From NCBI GenBank assembly GCA_041658345.1, contig JBBAAK010000001.1, positions 186,001 to 250,000 of the forward strand: 64,000 bases of DNA, given 5' to 3'. The translations under genes were made by a program, and so were the position numbers. The notes under the pieces were generated by a model. That model was not told the DNA's origin. It ran no database searches and saw nothing but the letters and a program-made list of their open reading frames with translations. The DNA is from JBAZYV01 sp041658345. GTDB lineage: Bacteria > Patescibacteriota > Gracilibacteria > UBA1369 > 2-02-FULL-48-14. Below, one piece after another: positions 39,773-48,273 of the stretch. Positions within the stretch are counted from its first letter, which is position 1. Every line of letters starts with the position of its first letter.

Positions 39773-41205
39773 GGCCGAATCATTAAATAATTTGATAAAA
39801 GAACTTTTTTTAATTCCGGGATTCTAATTTCTCCAAAGTGGAAAACACTGGCTGCAAGTGCAGCATCGGCAACATCGGCCTTCAAAAGTTCAACGAAATC
39901 TTCAATTGTTCCGGCTCCACCGGATGCGATTACAGGTATTTTAACCACATTTTTAACTGCCCTAAGAAGCTCAATGTCAAAGCCAAGTTTTGTTCCGTCA
40001 CGATCCATTGAATTTAACAGTATTTCCCCGGCACCGCGTTCTTCAACTTCTTTTGCCCATTCAATCGCATCAAGACTTGTGATCTCACGTCCCCCTTTAA
40101 TAGTTATCTTCCAGGAAGTGCCAACTTTTTTGACATCAAGCGAGGCAACGATACATTGTGAACCAAAAGCTTTTGTGGCTTTGTTTATTAAATCCGGATT
40201 TTTTACAATTCCGCTACTAATGGAAACTTTATCCGCACCGGCCATAAGAACCGCACTTATGTCTTCAATTGTATTTATGCCACCGCCGACTGTGAACGGG
40301 ATGTCGATTTCTTTTGCGACTTTCTGCACCAAATCAACAATAGTTTTACGTCTATCTGTGCTTGCGGTTATGTCCAAAAAACATAATTCATCAGCACCTT
40401 GTTTTGAATAAAGTTTTGCGAGCTCAACCGGATCACCTGCGTCTCTTAAATTCAGAAAATTGACGCCTTTTACGGTTCGCCCGTCTTTAACGTCAAGGCA
40501 TGGAATTATTCTTTTTGTAAGGAGGGAACCTTCATAGAAAATAGACCCCATAATTGTCGCCGAAACGCCAACTTCTTCAAGTCGCTTCACGTCTTGCCAA
40601 GTGCGTATTCCACCGGCTGCCAAGAATTTAATGTTAGGAAATTCGTTCACAAATTTTCTATAAACATCCGCATCAACACCATCTTTTAATCCGTCTTTTG
40701 TGATGTCAGTTAGTAGTACAATTTTAATCCCGATTTTGCTGATTTCTTTAAGAAAATTCTCGGGTGTTTTATCAGCTTTTTCTTGCCATCCTTTTATAGC
40801 AATTTCTCCGTTTTGGATGTCCATTGCAACGACTATTCGCTCTATCCCATATTTCTTGATGAGTTGAGGCAAAATTTTTGGATTGTTTATTGCGACAGTT
40901 CCAAGAATCACTCTATCAACGCCCAGATCCAGCATTTTTTCTATGTCTTTTATATTGCGAAGACCACCGCCAAATTGAATTTTCAATCCTGTCTCTGCGA
41001 TAATTCTAGAAACTGTTTGAATGTTTTTTGGGCTACCCTCTTTTGCCCCGTCCAAATCAATTACATGTATGTATTTGTAGCCCATTCTCTTGAAAAGTTG
41101 AGCCATTTTTACAGGATCTTGCATGTAAGTTGTACGCTTCGAAAAATCACCGCATTTTAAGCGGACAGATTTGCCGTCCATGATATCTATAGCCGGTATT
41201 ATCAT
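39769..41205 (-). CDS. HisA-HisF fusion (ProFAR isomerase + IGP synthase cyclase subunit)
   Basis: A 478-residue tandem of two TIM barrels that act in successive steps. Residues 1-226 are HisA with catalytic Asp7 (P-A-I-D-I-M-D-G) and Asp129 (V-V-A-M-D-I). Residues 228-478 are HisF with Asp238 (R-I-I-P-C-L-D-V-K-D-G) and Asp357 (V-A-S-L-D-V). The junction is extremely tight: the HisA end G-S-I-F-Y-E-G-S runs straight into L-L-T-K-R-I-I-P, so HisA lacks its normal last helix. HisF must pair with HisH, encoded just upstream with a 4-base overlap. Separate genes are the rule in bacteria. Confidence 0.94.
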   Translation of the reverse strand: MIIPAIDIMDGKSVRLKCGDFSKRTTYMQDPVKMAQLFKRMGYKYIHVIDLDGAKEGSPKNIQTVSRIIAETGLKIQFGGGLRNIKDIEKMLDLGVDRVILGTVAINNPKILPQLIKKYGIERIVVAMDIQNGEIAIKGWQEKADKTPENFLKEISKIGIKIVLLTDITKDGLKDGVDADVYRKFVNEFPNIKFLAAGGIRTWQDVKRLEEVGVSATIMGSIFYEGSLLTKRIIPCLDVKDGRTVKGVNFLNLRDAGDPVELAKLYSKQGADELCFLDITASTDRRKTIVDLVQKVAKEIDIPFTVGGGINTIEDISAVLMAGADKVSISSGIVKNPDLINKATKAFGSQCIVASLDVKKVGTSWKITIKGGREITSLDAIEWAKEVEERGAGEILLNSMDRDGTKLGFDIELLRAVKNVVKIPVIASGGAGTIEDFVELLKADVADAALAASVFHFGEIRIPELKKVLLSNYLMIRP

Positions 41206-41786
41206 AATTTCAAGAAGTTACGTAATAATTTGATGCCGAATTCGCCGGATTTTTCAGGGTGGAATTGTGTACCAAAAAAATTATCTTTTTGAATAATTGC
41301 CGTGAATGGTCCGCCATAGAATCCAACTCCGATTGTGTTTTCATCTACTTCGGCTACATAAGAATTCGCAAAATAAAAATATGAATCATTCGGAATGTTT
41401 TTTATTAACGGCGAAGTGCCGGCAAATTTTACGCTATTCCATCCCATTTGTGGAACTGGCAAATCTTTTGTCTGGAATTTACGTACTTTCCCGCTGAGTA
41501 TTCCAAGACATTTTGTGTTATTTTCTTCCGATGCTTCAAAGAGCAATTGCATCCCCAAACAAATTCCAAGGAATGGTACTTTGGTATTTTTCAAAACATT
41601 TATAATCCCAAATTCTTTTAAATTTTTCATTCCACTACCAGCTGCGCCTTGTCCCGGAAAAATTATTTTATCCGCCCTTTTAACTTCATTTGGATCTGAC
41701 GTGATTTTGTATGCAAAACCCAGCCTCTCAATTGCGTTCGTGAGAGAAGTTAAATTTCCGGCTTTGTAATCAATAATTGCTAGCAT
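41202..41786 (-). CDS. hisH: imidazole glycerol phosphate synthase glutaminase subunit
   Basis: A 194-residue class I amidotransferase that feeds ammonia to HisF. It has I-D-Y-K-A-G-N-L, F-P-G-Q-G-A-A, the nucleophile G-I-C-L-G-M-Q-L, and F-H-P-E-K-S-G-E-F-G. It overlaps the HisA-HisF gene by 4 bases and follows a HAD-family gene by 8 bases. Confidence 0.94.
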   Translation of the reverse strand: MLAIIDYKAGNLTSLTNAIERLGFAYKITSDPNEVKRADKIIFPGQGAAGSGMKNLKEFGIINVLKNTKVPFLGICLGMQLLFEASEENNTKCLGILSGKVRKFQTKDLPVPQMGWNSVKFAGTSPLIKNIPNDSYFYFANSYVAEVDENTIGVGFYGGPFTAIIQKDNFFGTQFHPEKSGEFGIKLLRNFLKL

Positions 41787-41794
41787 AAATAAAT

Positions 41795-42544
41795 TTAAAA
41801 AGTTGTATATACGGCATCTATAAAACCTTCACTTTTTAGAGTAGACAGCTTTTCAGATGTAGCACTTCCAGTCTCCATTCCAACCAGATGCCATCTGCTT
41901 CGCACACCAAAGTTCGTAGACCCTGTATGGATTCCTCTCAAATTACTAGAACTATCTTCAACTGCCATGCACATGCCTCGTACTTCCAATTTTTCAGCTA
42001 CAAACTGCCAAGGCTGGAAACTTGGTTTCCTATCAGTGACCCCAACTGTATTAGTGCCTATAACAAAATCTACTTCCAAAGCTCCACCTTCAGCATTGGC
42101 CAATATTCTTCGCAAATGATCCTCTAAATTTGTAGACACAATTGCAACCCTGCCCTTTTTACGACTCTTATCCAATGCATCTCTGGCACCAGGCAAAACG
42201 GGAAGAGATTCTGAAGTTCTTGCACTATTATAAGTCGCAATCATCCTTTCTTTCGATTTACTTAGATCGACCCGAGCAATCACATTTAAACGGGCAATAA
42301 TGATGTCCCAAAAATCAGGTATGTTAACATGTATAAGAGGCCTTATAAAATCTTCTGTGAGCACTGCATTCGCTAAAATTTCCGCATCATTTTCCGAAAA
42401 ATTTCTATTCTTTGTTAATTCCAGACAAAGAGCCAATCGACAAAGCTTTACATCAGATCTAACGGTATCAATCAAGACGCCATCTAAATCATATGCACTT
42501 CCATCTGTTTCTTCCGGTAATGAGAATTGTTCTTCAGTTTTCAT
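41795..42544 (-). CDS. HAD-superfamily hydrolase (phosphoglycolate/beta-PGM-like) in the his operon
   Basis: A 249-residue HAD hydrolase with motif I Y-D-L-D-G-V-L-I-D-T (Asp19 and Asp21), motif II S-T-N and the late V-E-D-S-S-S-N motif. The helical cap (about 35-130) places it near phosphoglycolate or beta-phosphoglucomutase-like phosphatases. The start is unusually polar and acidic before the first motif. It sits between hisB and hisH with 8-base gaps. A histidinol-phosphate phosphatase is already encoded two genes upstream, so this protein may clean up a phosphorylated side product or be a second phosphatase. Function not established. Confidence 0.75.
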   Translation of the reverse strand: MKTEEQFSLPEETDGSAYDLDGVLIDTVRSDVKLCRLALCLELTKNRNFSENDAEILANAVLTEDFIRPLIHVNIPDFWDIIIARLNVIARVDLSKSKERMIATYNSARTSESLPVLPGARDALDKSRKKGRVAIVSTNLEDHLRRILANAEGGALEVDFVIGTNTVGVTDRKPSFQPWQFVAEKLEVRGMCMAVEDSSSNLRGIHTGSTNFGVRSRWHLVGMETGSATSEKLSTLKSEGFIDAVYTTF

Positions 42545-42552
42545 AAAAAGTT

Positions 42553-43149
42553 TTAAAGTTTTCCTTTAGTTGACGGCAAACTGTCTTTTGCTCTTTCGTC
42601 ATATTTCAAGGCCATGCGAAGCGCTCTTGCAAGTGACTTAAACATGCTTTCGATTCTGTGGTGTTCGTTTTCACCCGGATTCAAAAATTGGATGTGTAAA
42701 TTTATACCTGCATTTTCTGCAAAAGATTTAAAGAAATGCTTAACCATTTCCGTTGAGAAATCGTTAACGGCCTCACGCACAGGCTGATAGTTGGTTTCAA
42801 AAGCAAATCTTCCAGCAAAATCAACTGCAGAGGCACACAAAACTTCATCCATTGGGAGCAACATGTAGCCGTATCGTTTTATACCTTTTTTGTCTCCAGT
42901 GGCTTCTTTGAATGCTTGCCCAAGTACAATAGCAATGTCTTCAATCAAGTGGTGATCGTCATAATTGGTATCGCCTTTGCCGTCTATTTTAAGATCAAAA
43001 AGGCCATGTTTCGCAAAAAGTTCGAGCATGTGATTTAGAAAACCAATATCGGTCTTCACATCGTATTTGCCGGTTCCATCCACATTTAATGAAACTGTGA
43101 TTTGCGTTTCTTTTGTATCTCTGACGATTTTGGACGTGCGTGATTTCAT
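42553..43149 (-). CDS. hisB: imidazoleglycerol-phosphate dehydratase
   Basis: A 198-residue manganese enzyme for step 7. I chose the ATG at 43149, which overlaps the upstream stop (ATGA); the frame runs 7 codons further. It has D-I-G-F-L-N-H-M-L, the paired metal motifs D-D-H-H-L-I-E-D (first) and E-H-H-R-I-E (second), and the usual S-x-x-x-K end. The phosphatase half that is fused in E. coli HisB is the separate upstream gene here. Confidence 0.95.
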   Translation of the reverse strand: MKSRTSKIVRDTKETQITVSLNVDGTGKYDVKTDIGFLNHMLELFAKHGLFDLKIDGKGDTNYDDHHLIEDIAIVLGQAFKEATGDKKGIKRYGYMLLPMDEVLCASAVDFAGRFAFETNYQPVREAVNDFSTEMVKHFFKSFAENAGINLHIQFLNPGENEHHRIESMFKSLARALRMALKYDERAKDSLPSTKGKL

Positions 43150-43625
43150 AAAAAATTGGTTAAAGAACATGCGGAGTTTGTTTCCGCTTTATAAAATTTT
43201 ATACCTAAATTATTTGCAAACTGCCGATCACTTTCACGGTCACCGTACATAAAAGAATTTCCTTTATCGATTTCATTTTCTTCCAAAAATTCTTTTAATA
43301 AACCAAGCTTCGGCTTTCTACATTCACAATTCTCAACAGGAAAATGTGGACAAACGAATATCTTGGAAAAGGATATTCCATTCTCTTTGAATATTTCGAG
43401 CATTCTATCCTGTGGAGCTTCAAAATTTTCAGTTGGGAATGATGGCGTCCCAAGGCCATTCTGATTTGAAACCATTATCAATTCATAGCCCTGTTCGAGT
43501 ATTTTTTTTAGAGCTTCAATAACTCCAGGAAGAATTTGCAATTTTTCCAAACTATCAATTTGGAAATCTGTTTGTGGCTCAAAAATGAGAGCTCCATCAC
43601 GATCTAAAAATGCATATTTTTTCAT
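43146..43625 (-). CDS. HisB-N-type histidinol-phosphate phosphatase (HAD, DxDG)
   Basis: A 159-residue HAD phosphatase with F-L-D-R-D-G-A-L-I-F, V-S-N-Q-N-G-L-G, the zinc-loop C-P-H-F-P-V-E-N-C-E-C-R-K-P-K and Y-G-D-R-E-S-D. This matches the N-terminal half of E. coli HisB and GmhB-like enzymes; the operon context supports histidinol phosphate as substrate. Typical length for the stand-alone form. It overlaps hisB by 4 bases. Confidence 0.9.
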   Translation of the reverse strand: MKKYAFLDRDGALIFEPQTDFQIDSLEKLQILPGVIEALKKILEQGYELIMVSNQNGLGTPSFPTENFEAPQDRMLEIFKENGISFSKIFVCPHFPVENCECRKPKLGLLKEFLEENEIDKGNSFMYGDRESDRQFANNLGIKFYKAETNSACSLTNFL

Positions 43626-43633
43626 ATATTTCT

Positions 43634-44689
43634 TTAAAGATATAATTTTTTAAAAGCCTTTATAAATTGTTTAGTTTGCTTAACGGTGCCGATGCTAACT
43701 CGCAAGAAATTTATCAATAATGGACTTTTTTGAGGTCTTAATCGGAAACCATTCGCATCCAATTTCTCTGCTAATTCTCTTGCATTATTCACTTGGAATG
43801 CAATGAAATTGGACTTGCTTGGCAAAAAACGAATTCCATTTTTTGTAAAGAATTCTTCAAGCATTGGCTTCGATTTATTCATCACTTCATCCACATAATT
43901 TTTCATTTCTTTTACGTTCTCTAAAGCTGCTTCAACAACCATGCAAGCCGGCACATTTACATCATAGGCGCCACGAACTTTTTCCAGTTCACAAATATTT
44001 TCTTTTGAGGTCAGAATGTACCCAATCCTAAACGCCGCTAATCCAAATGATTTTGAAAACGTTCTTGTTATTACAATATTTGGATTGTCTTTCAATAGTT
44101 GAGTTGCAAATAGACCACTGAATTCCGCATAGGCCTCATCGACCAAAACCACCGAGGATTTGGCTTTCTTCGCGATTTGTTCAATCTGCTTTAGTGGTAC
44201 AAGAGTCCCGGTTGGATTGTTGGGATTACAAATGACAATCACGCGAACTTCATCGTCTATTAATGACATAACTTCTTCAAAAGGAAATTCGCCATTACTA
44301 CCATAGGCAGGCTGTAAAATTTGATTACCCACTGTCCCGGCACATTGATAAAACATCGCAAAACTTGGGCTCGGAATAATCACCTTATCCCCTTCTCCGG
44401 AGAAGGTGCGGAAGATCAAATCAATGCCTTGATCAACACCGTTTGTAATCATCAAAGATTCTTCATTCGCTCCGGCATATGTAGCTATTTTCTTTGGTAA
44501 ATCCATGTATTCCGGATAAACATTGAACTTTCCCCTTCTTGCGAAAGTGGCAAGTGCATCCCTAACAGCTTTACATGCCGGGACGGTGCGCTCATTAAAA
44601 TCTAGCAATATACCGCCATATTTGCGCCTGTTATCGATTGGCGGACAATATGGGGTTAGTACCTGAATGTATTTTTTTGCGTAACTCAT
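43634..44689 (-). CDS. hisC: histidinol-phosphate aminotransferase
   Basis: A 351-residue PLP fold-type I aminotransferase. It has N-G-V-D-Q-G-I-D-L, the N-P-N-N-P-T-G-T motif, D-E-A-Y-A-E-F and R-T-F-S-K-S-F-G-L-A-A-F-R-I-G-Y with the PLP lysine. It lies between hisD and the phosphatase gene in the same direction. Confidence 0.93.
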   Translation of the reverse strand: MSYAKKYIQVLTPYCPPIDNRRKYGGILLDFNERTVPACKAVRDALATFARRGKFNVYPEYMDLPKKIATYAGANEESLMITNGVDQGIDLIFRTFSGEGDKVIIPSPSFAMFYQCAGTVGNQILQPAYGSNGEFPFEEVMSLIDDEVRVIVICNPNNPTGTLVPLKQIEQIAKKAKSSVVLVDEAYAEFSGLFATQLLKDNPNIVITRTFSKSFGLAAFRIGYILTSKENICELEKVRGAYDVNVPACMVVEAALENVKEMKNYVDEVMNKSKPMLEEFFTKNGIRFLPSKSNFIAFQVNNARELAEKLDANGFRLRPQKSPLLINFLRVSIGTVKQTKQFIKAFKKLYL

Positions 44690-44709
44690 AAATTAAATTT
44701 GTTAGTTAT

Positions 44710-46008
44710 TTATTGTCTTTTTTTTACTGCCTCTGCATGAGCATCTAATCCCTCCATCCTTGCAAGGCGCTCCACGGTATCTGCAAGTTTTTTACAGCCT
44801 TTCTTTGAGACACGTTGAATTGACATAACTCGTCCGAAAGATGATGCATTGAGGCCCGAATAACTTTTAGCAAAACCGGAAGTCGGTAGCGTGTGATTTG
44901 GTCCGGTCGCATAATCTCCAAGCGGTTCAGTGCTGTATTTACCCAAGAAAACAGATCCGGCATTTGTGATCAAACTTGCAAGACGATCCTCTTCCGATTT
45001 TTCTTTTAATACGATTTCCAAGTGTTCCGGAGCATATCCGTTTGTTATAGAAATTGCTTCTCCCCAATTTTTAACCACCACAATCAAACTGCGTGCCATA
45101 GATTTTTCAATTATTTCTTTTCTTTGCAAAGAAGCCGATTGTTTTTCAAGTTCTGCCATAACTGCCTCTGCAAATTTCTGATTATTTGTTATGAGAATGG
45201 TTTGTGAATCAGGCCCGTGTTCAAGTTGGGATAATAAATCGGCAGCTATCCATTCCGGATTTTGAAATTCGTCTGCAATAACGGCAAGCTCCGAAGGTCC
45301 TGCCGGCATATCAATAGGAACATACTTTTGCACAAGAAGTTTTGCCTCCGTCACAAAACCATTCCCAGGCCCAAAAATCTTACAAACTTTTGGGACTGTT
45401 TGCGTTCCAAAAGCCATAGCACCTATTGCTTGAGCACCACCAATTTTGAAAATATTTTCCGGTTTAATCCCACAAATATCCGCAACTACCAAAACAATCG
45501 GCGCACATTTACCTTCTCTTGAAGCAGGTGTGCAAATAAAAGCATTTTGAACGCCGGCCACTTGCGCTGGAACCGCCAGCATTAAAACCGTAGAAGGATA
45601 TGTGGCGCTACCACCAGGTACATATAATCCAACATTTTCCAGTGGTCTAAACACGGACCATGCGCGAATACCATCACTTTGCACAATTCTCGATTTGCGC
45701 ACCAGAGTTTGATCGTGAAATCTACGAATATTTTCGGCACATTTTTTCAAATCAGTTATTACTATTGGATCAATTATATCCATTGCTTCTTCCAATTCTT
45801 CTTGTGTCACTCTCATGGTCTCCGGCGTCATAGCCCAGCCATCAAATTTTTGTGTGTATCTGCATATGGCGCTGTCACCTTCCACGCGCACAGCATCTAA
45901 AATTGGTTGCACGATAGTGTCAACACTGTCACACAAAAGAGCCCTTTTGCTTTTAATCATTTCTAAGATTTCTTCCATGCCGATTTTTTGTTCTGATATT
46001 ATTTTCAT
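44710..46008 (-). CDS. hisD: histidinol dehydrogenase
   Basis: A 432-residue NAD- and zinc-dependent enzyme for the last two steps. It has Y-V-P-G-G-S-A-T-Y-P-S-T-V-L-M, P-K-V-C-K-I-F-G-P-G-N, M-P-A-G-P-S-E-L-A-V-I-A-D and Q-L-E-H-G-P-D-S. I chose the ATG at 46008, 4 bases after the hisG stop; the frame could also start with TTG at 46023 inside hisG. The start matches M-K-I-I-S. Confidence 0.95.
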   Translation of the reverse strand: MKIISEQKIGMEEILEMIKSKRALLCDSVDTIVQPILDAVRVEGDSAICRYTQKFDGWAMTPETMRVTQEELEEAMDIIDPIVITDLKKCAENIRRFHDQTLVRKSRIVQSDGIRAWSVFRPLENVGLYVPGGSATYPSTVLMLAVPAQVAGVQNAFICTPASREGKCAPIVLVVADICGIKPENIFKIGGAQAIGAMAFGTQTVPKVCKIFGPGNGFVTEAKLLVQKYVPIDMPAGPSELAVIADEFQNPEWIAADLLSQLEHGPDSQTILITNNQKFAEAVMAELEKQSASLQRKEIIEKSMARSLIVVVKNWGEAISITNGYAPEHLEIVLKEKSEEDRLASLITNAGSVFLGKYSTEPLGDYATGPNHTLPTSGFAKSYSGLNASSFGRVMSIQRVSKKGCKKLADTVERLARMEGLDAHAEAVKKRQ

Positions 46009-46012
46009 AATT

Positions 46013-46606
46013 TTATAAATCAATATTAAAAGGTTCAGGTTTTGCCCCTATGAGTACCGCTTGTGATTGCATAATTGTCAGCAATTCTTTGATTTGATTT
46101 TCTTTCAAAGTTCTACCTGTTTGCACTAAATCACAAATTGCATCGGCCAAGTTAAGTTTTGGTGTGATTTCAGTTGCCCCTCGTATTTGAATTATTGCCG
46201 CATGAATTCTATTTTTTTGTAAAAATTGCGATAGAATCCTTGGATATGACGTTGCTATGCGCATCCCATTCAAATCCCCAATTGTTTGGATGTCTGAATT
46301 CTCCGGGACTGCAACAGTTAAATTACAAATACCAAAATTTAAGTTTTCCAATCCAAAAACTGGGATGTCATTTTCAACAATGACGTTTTTGCCCACTATT
46401 CCAAAATCAACGGCACCACGAAAAATATATTCCGGAATGTCATCATCCCTTATTGAGATGATATCAATTTCACGACCCTCACAAGGAATAATCAAATTAT
46501 TCGATTCCTCATCAAAAACCAATCCGCGAGATTGAAGAAAATTAATGCTTTCAGCTCGCAATCTACCACTTTTTTGGATAGCGATTTTTATACGTGAATT
46601 TTTCAT
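46013..46606 (-). CDS. hisG: ATP phosphoribosyltransferase, short form
   Basis: A 197-residue first enzyme of histidine synthesis. It has the opening I-K-I-A-I-Q-K-S-G-R-L, D-F-G-I-V-G-K, P-E-N-S-D-I and the PRPP motif region A-D-A-I-C-D-L-V-Q-T-G-R-T-L. It lacks the C-terminal ACT-like regulatory domain of long HisG (about 290-300 residues). Short HisG normally needs a HisZ partner, and the adjacent HisRS-like gene, overlapping by 4 bases, is the natural candidate. Confidence 0.94.
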   Translation of the reverse strand: MKNSRIKIAIQKSGRLRAESINFLQSRGLVFDEESNNLIIPCEGREIDIISIRDDDIPEYIFRGAVDFGIVGKNVIVENDIPVFGLENLNFGICNLTVAVPENSDIQTIGDLNGMRIATSYPRILSQFLQKNRIHAAIIQIRGATEITPKLNLADAICDLVQTGRTLKENQIKELLTIMQSQAVLIGAKPEPFNIDL

Positions 46607-47910
46607 ATTTTTTTGAATCCGGTTAAGTATGAAACGAGTTGAGTTCTTGGTATGCTTTTCTGTTTTCCAATTTGCATTATTTTTACGTTCGCTTCATTTT
46701 TCTTGATTTCTTCCGGCCCACAAATAACAACGAACTGTATGCCTTTTTTATCTGCATATTTCATTTGTTTACCTAGTGAAGCAGGTTCAAAATAAATCTC
46801 CGTATTGATTCCGGCTTCTTGAAGTTCTTTTGCAATTTTAATTGATTCATTCAAAGATTCTTTATCAAAATAAGTCACAAGCACCTCGGCATTCAATTTG
46901 ATTTGCTTTAGCATACCAAGCTCTTCCATGGCCAAAACGATTCTATCAAAACCAAAGGCCACTCCGACTCCGCTAAATTCTTTATCGGAGAAAAGTGAAC
47001 ATAAATTGTCGTAACGGCCACCGGCACAAACAGCACCAATCTCTATGTCTGTTAGATAGACTTCAAAAACTATGCCCGTATAATAATCAAGACCGCGTGC
47101 GAGGCTAATGTCCAAAATTAAATTCTTCTCCGGCACACCGAATGAATCACAAAGATCCAAATATTCCTTCACTTCTTCTATCGTTTCTTTAGAGGCATAG
47201 CTTTCTATGCTTTTAAGTTTTTCTTGATTGGAACCTTTTATATTTAAAATTCTCAGTAAATCCTCAACCGACTGTTTGGGAAGTAATTTTCCTAGTTCAT
47301 TTTCTGTAGCTTTTTCGCCGATTTTTCCCAGTTTATCCAAAATACGTAAAACATCCGTAAATTTATCTTTTGAGATGCCGAGTGATGCAAAAATATCGTT
47401 GATTAGCCGTCTGCTATTGAACTTTATAATGAATTTTTCAAACGCCAAGGCGTTAAAAGTCGAATAAATTACCCGAGTTATTTCCGCTTCGCTAAGAAGA
47501 TTTTTCGTTCCGATAATGTCTATATCACATTGATAAAACTCCCTGTAACGTCCCTTAGCCGGCTTGTCCGCTCTCCAAACGCGTGAGATTTGATACCTTT
47601 TAAAAGGCATCGGTAGATTTTGATAATTACTGGCGACCAAGCGAGCGAAGGGAACGGTTTGATCGAAACGAAGTGCGATTTTACGTCCGCCATTATCATC
47701 AAAAGAGTAAATTTGTTTATTGCCTTCATCACCATATTTACCAAGTAATGTTTTTGCATATTCAATTACGGGTGTTTCAATAGTGTCATAACCAAAATTA
47801 ACGAATGTATTTTTTATTTTTTCCATTACATAGATACGCTTTGCCATGTCGGCAGGGAGGAAATCACGAGTCCCTTTTGGTATTTCCGGTGTTATTAGTG
47901 CCTGATTCAT
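46603..47910 (-). CDS. HisRS-like protein next to short HisG: HisZ candidate with full HisRS features
   Basis: A 435-residue class II synthetase-like protein. It keeps R-F-D-Q-T-V-P-F-A-R and F-K-R-Y-Q-I-S-R-V-W-R-A-D in the motif 2 region, A-R-G-L-D-Y-Y-T-G, motif 3 G-V-G-V-A-F-G-F-D-R and a complete C-terminal HGTP anticodon-binding domain (about 345-435). Classical HisZ has lost that domain and several catalytic residues. It resembles the archaeal/eukaryotic HisRS branch more than the copy at 13203. It may be a HisG regulatory subunit, an active second HisRS, or both. Confidence 0.85.
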   Translation of the reverse strand: MNQALITPEIPKGTRDFLPADMAKRIYVMEKIKNTFVNFGYDTIETPVIEYAKTLLGKYGDEGNKQIYSFDDNGGRKIALRFDQTVPFARLVASNYQNLPMPFKRYQISRVWRADKPAKGRYREFYQCDIDIIGTKNLLSEAEITRVIYSTFNALAFEKFIIKFNSRRLINDIFASLGISKDKFTDVLRILDKLGKIGEKATENELGKLLPKQSVEDLLRILNIKGSNQEKLKSIESYASKETIEEVKEYLDLCDSFGVPEKNLILDISLARGLDYYTGIVFEVYLTDIEIGAVCAGGRYDNLCSLFSDKEFSGVGVAFGFDRIVLAMEELGMLKQIKLNAEVLVTYFDKESLNESIKIAKELQEAGINTEIYFEPASLGKQMKYADKKGIQFVVICGPEEIKKNEANVKIMQIGKQKSIPRTQLVSYLTGFKKI

Positions 47911-47932
47911 ATTTTTGATAATTAATAGATAT

Positions 47933-48042
47933 AAAAAAACCCGCTTTTGTTGCAGGGTAGTTACGTGGACTTTTGTTTATTTAGGATTTGATCCTGTCTA
48001 AGGCAAGCCTATAACCACCCATTCCATGGTGGAGCCAATGGG
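47933..48042 (-). terminator. his attenuator overlapping the 3' end of the YerC-like gene
   Basis: Terminator: in the minus-strand RNA CCC-U-GC (47957-47952) pairs with GCGGG (47944-47940), U bulged, then seven U. Antiterminator: GGGUGGUUA (48020-48012, inside the YerC-like gene) pairs with UAACUACCC (47963-47955), nine pairs with one G-U, which removes the terminator arm. Protector: CCACC (48032-48028) pairs with GGUGG (48019-48015), or CCCAUU (48042-48037) with AAUGGG (48023-48018). His codons 77, 80 and 81 of the gene (48040-48038, 48031-48026) lie in the protector arm. The his genes start at 47910. Confidence 0.6.
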
Positions 48043-48268
48043 CTACTCTTGTTATTGTTGCGGTACTTACGCCGGTCTTTTTATTTATTTCGCGGTAAGA
48101 GGTGCCTTCATCTATTTTTTTAACCACATCGAAACGTTCGGACATTGCCATAAGTTCAGAAATCGTGCACAAATCTCTAAAGAAATTCTTACATTCTTCT
48201 TCGGATTTAAGTGTAAGAATGGCCCTGTAAAGGTTTTCCAATCTCGAATTGTCTAGTATTTCCTCCAT
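47981..48268 (-). CDS. YerC/YecD-type TrpR-family regulator, candidate his-operon regulator
   Basis: A 95-residue helical DNA-binding protein. L-T-L-K-S-E-E-E-C-K-N-F-F-R-D-L-C-T-I-S-E-L is the YerC dimer region, Y-R-E-I-N-K-K-T-G-V-S-T-A-T-I-T-R-V the helix-turn-helix, and G-G-Y-R-L-A-L-D-R the family C-terminus. The last part reads H-W-L-H-H-G-M-G-G-Y, three His codons within five, at a place that elsewhere reads like R-C-L-N-Y-G. It is the first gene of the his transcript, before a terminator. YerC-type proteins have been predicted as his regulators in Firmicutes. Confidence 0.88.
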   Translation of the reverse strand: MEEILDNSRLENLYRAILTLKSEEECKNFFRDLCTISELMAMSERFDVVKKIDEGTSYREINKKTGVSTATITRVAHWLHHGMGGYRLALDRIKS

Positions 48269-48273
48269 AAGTT

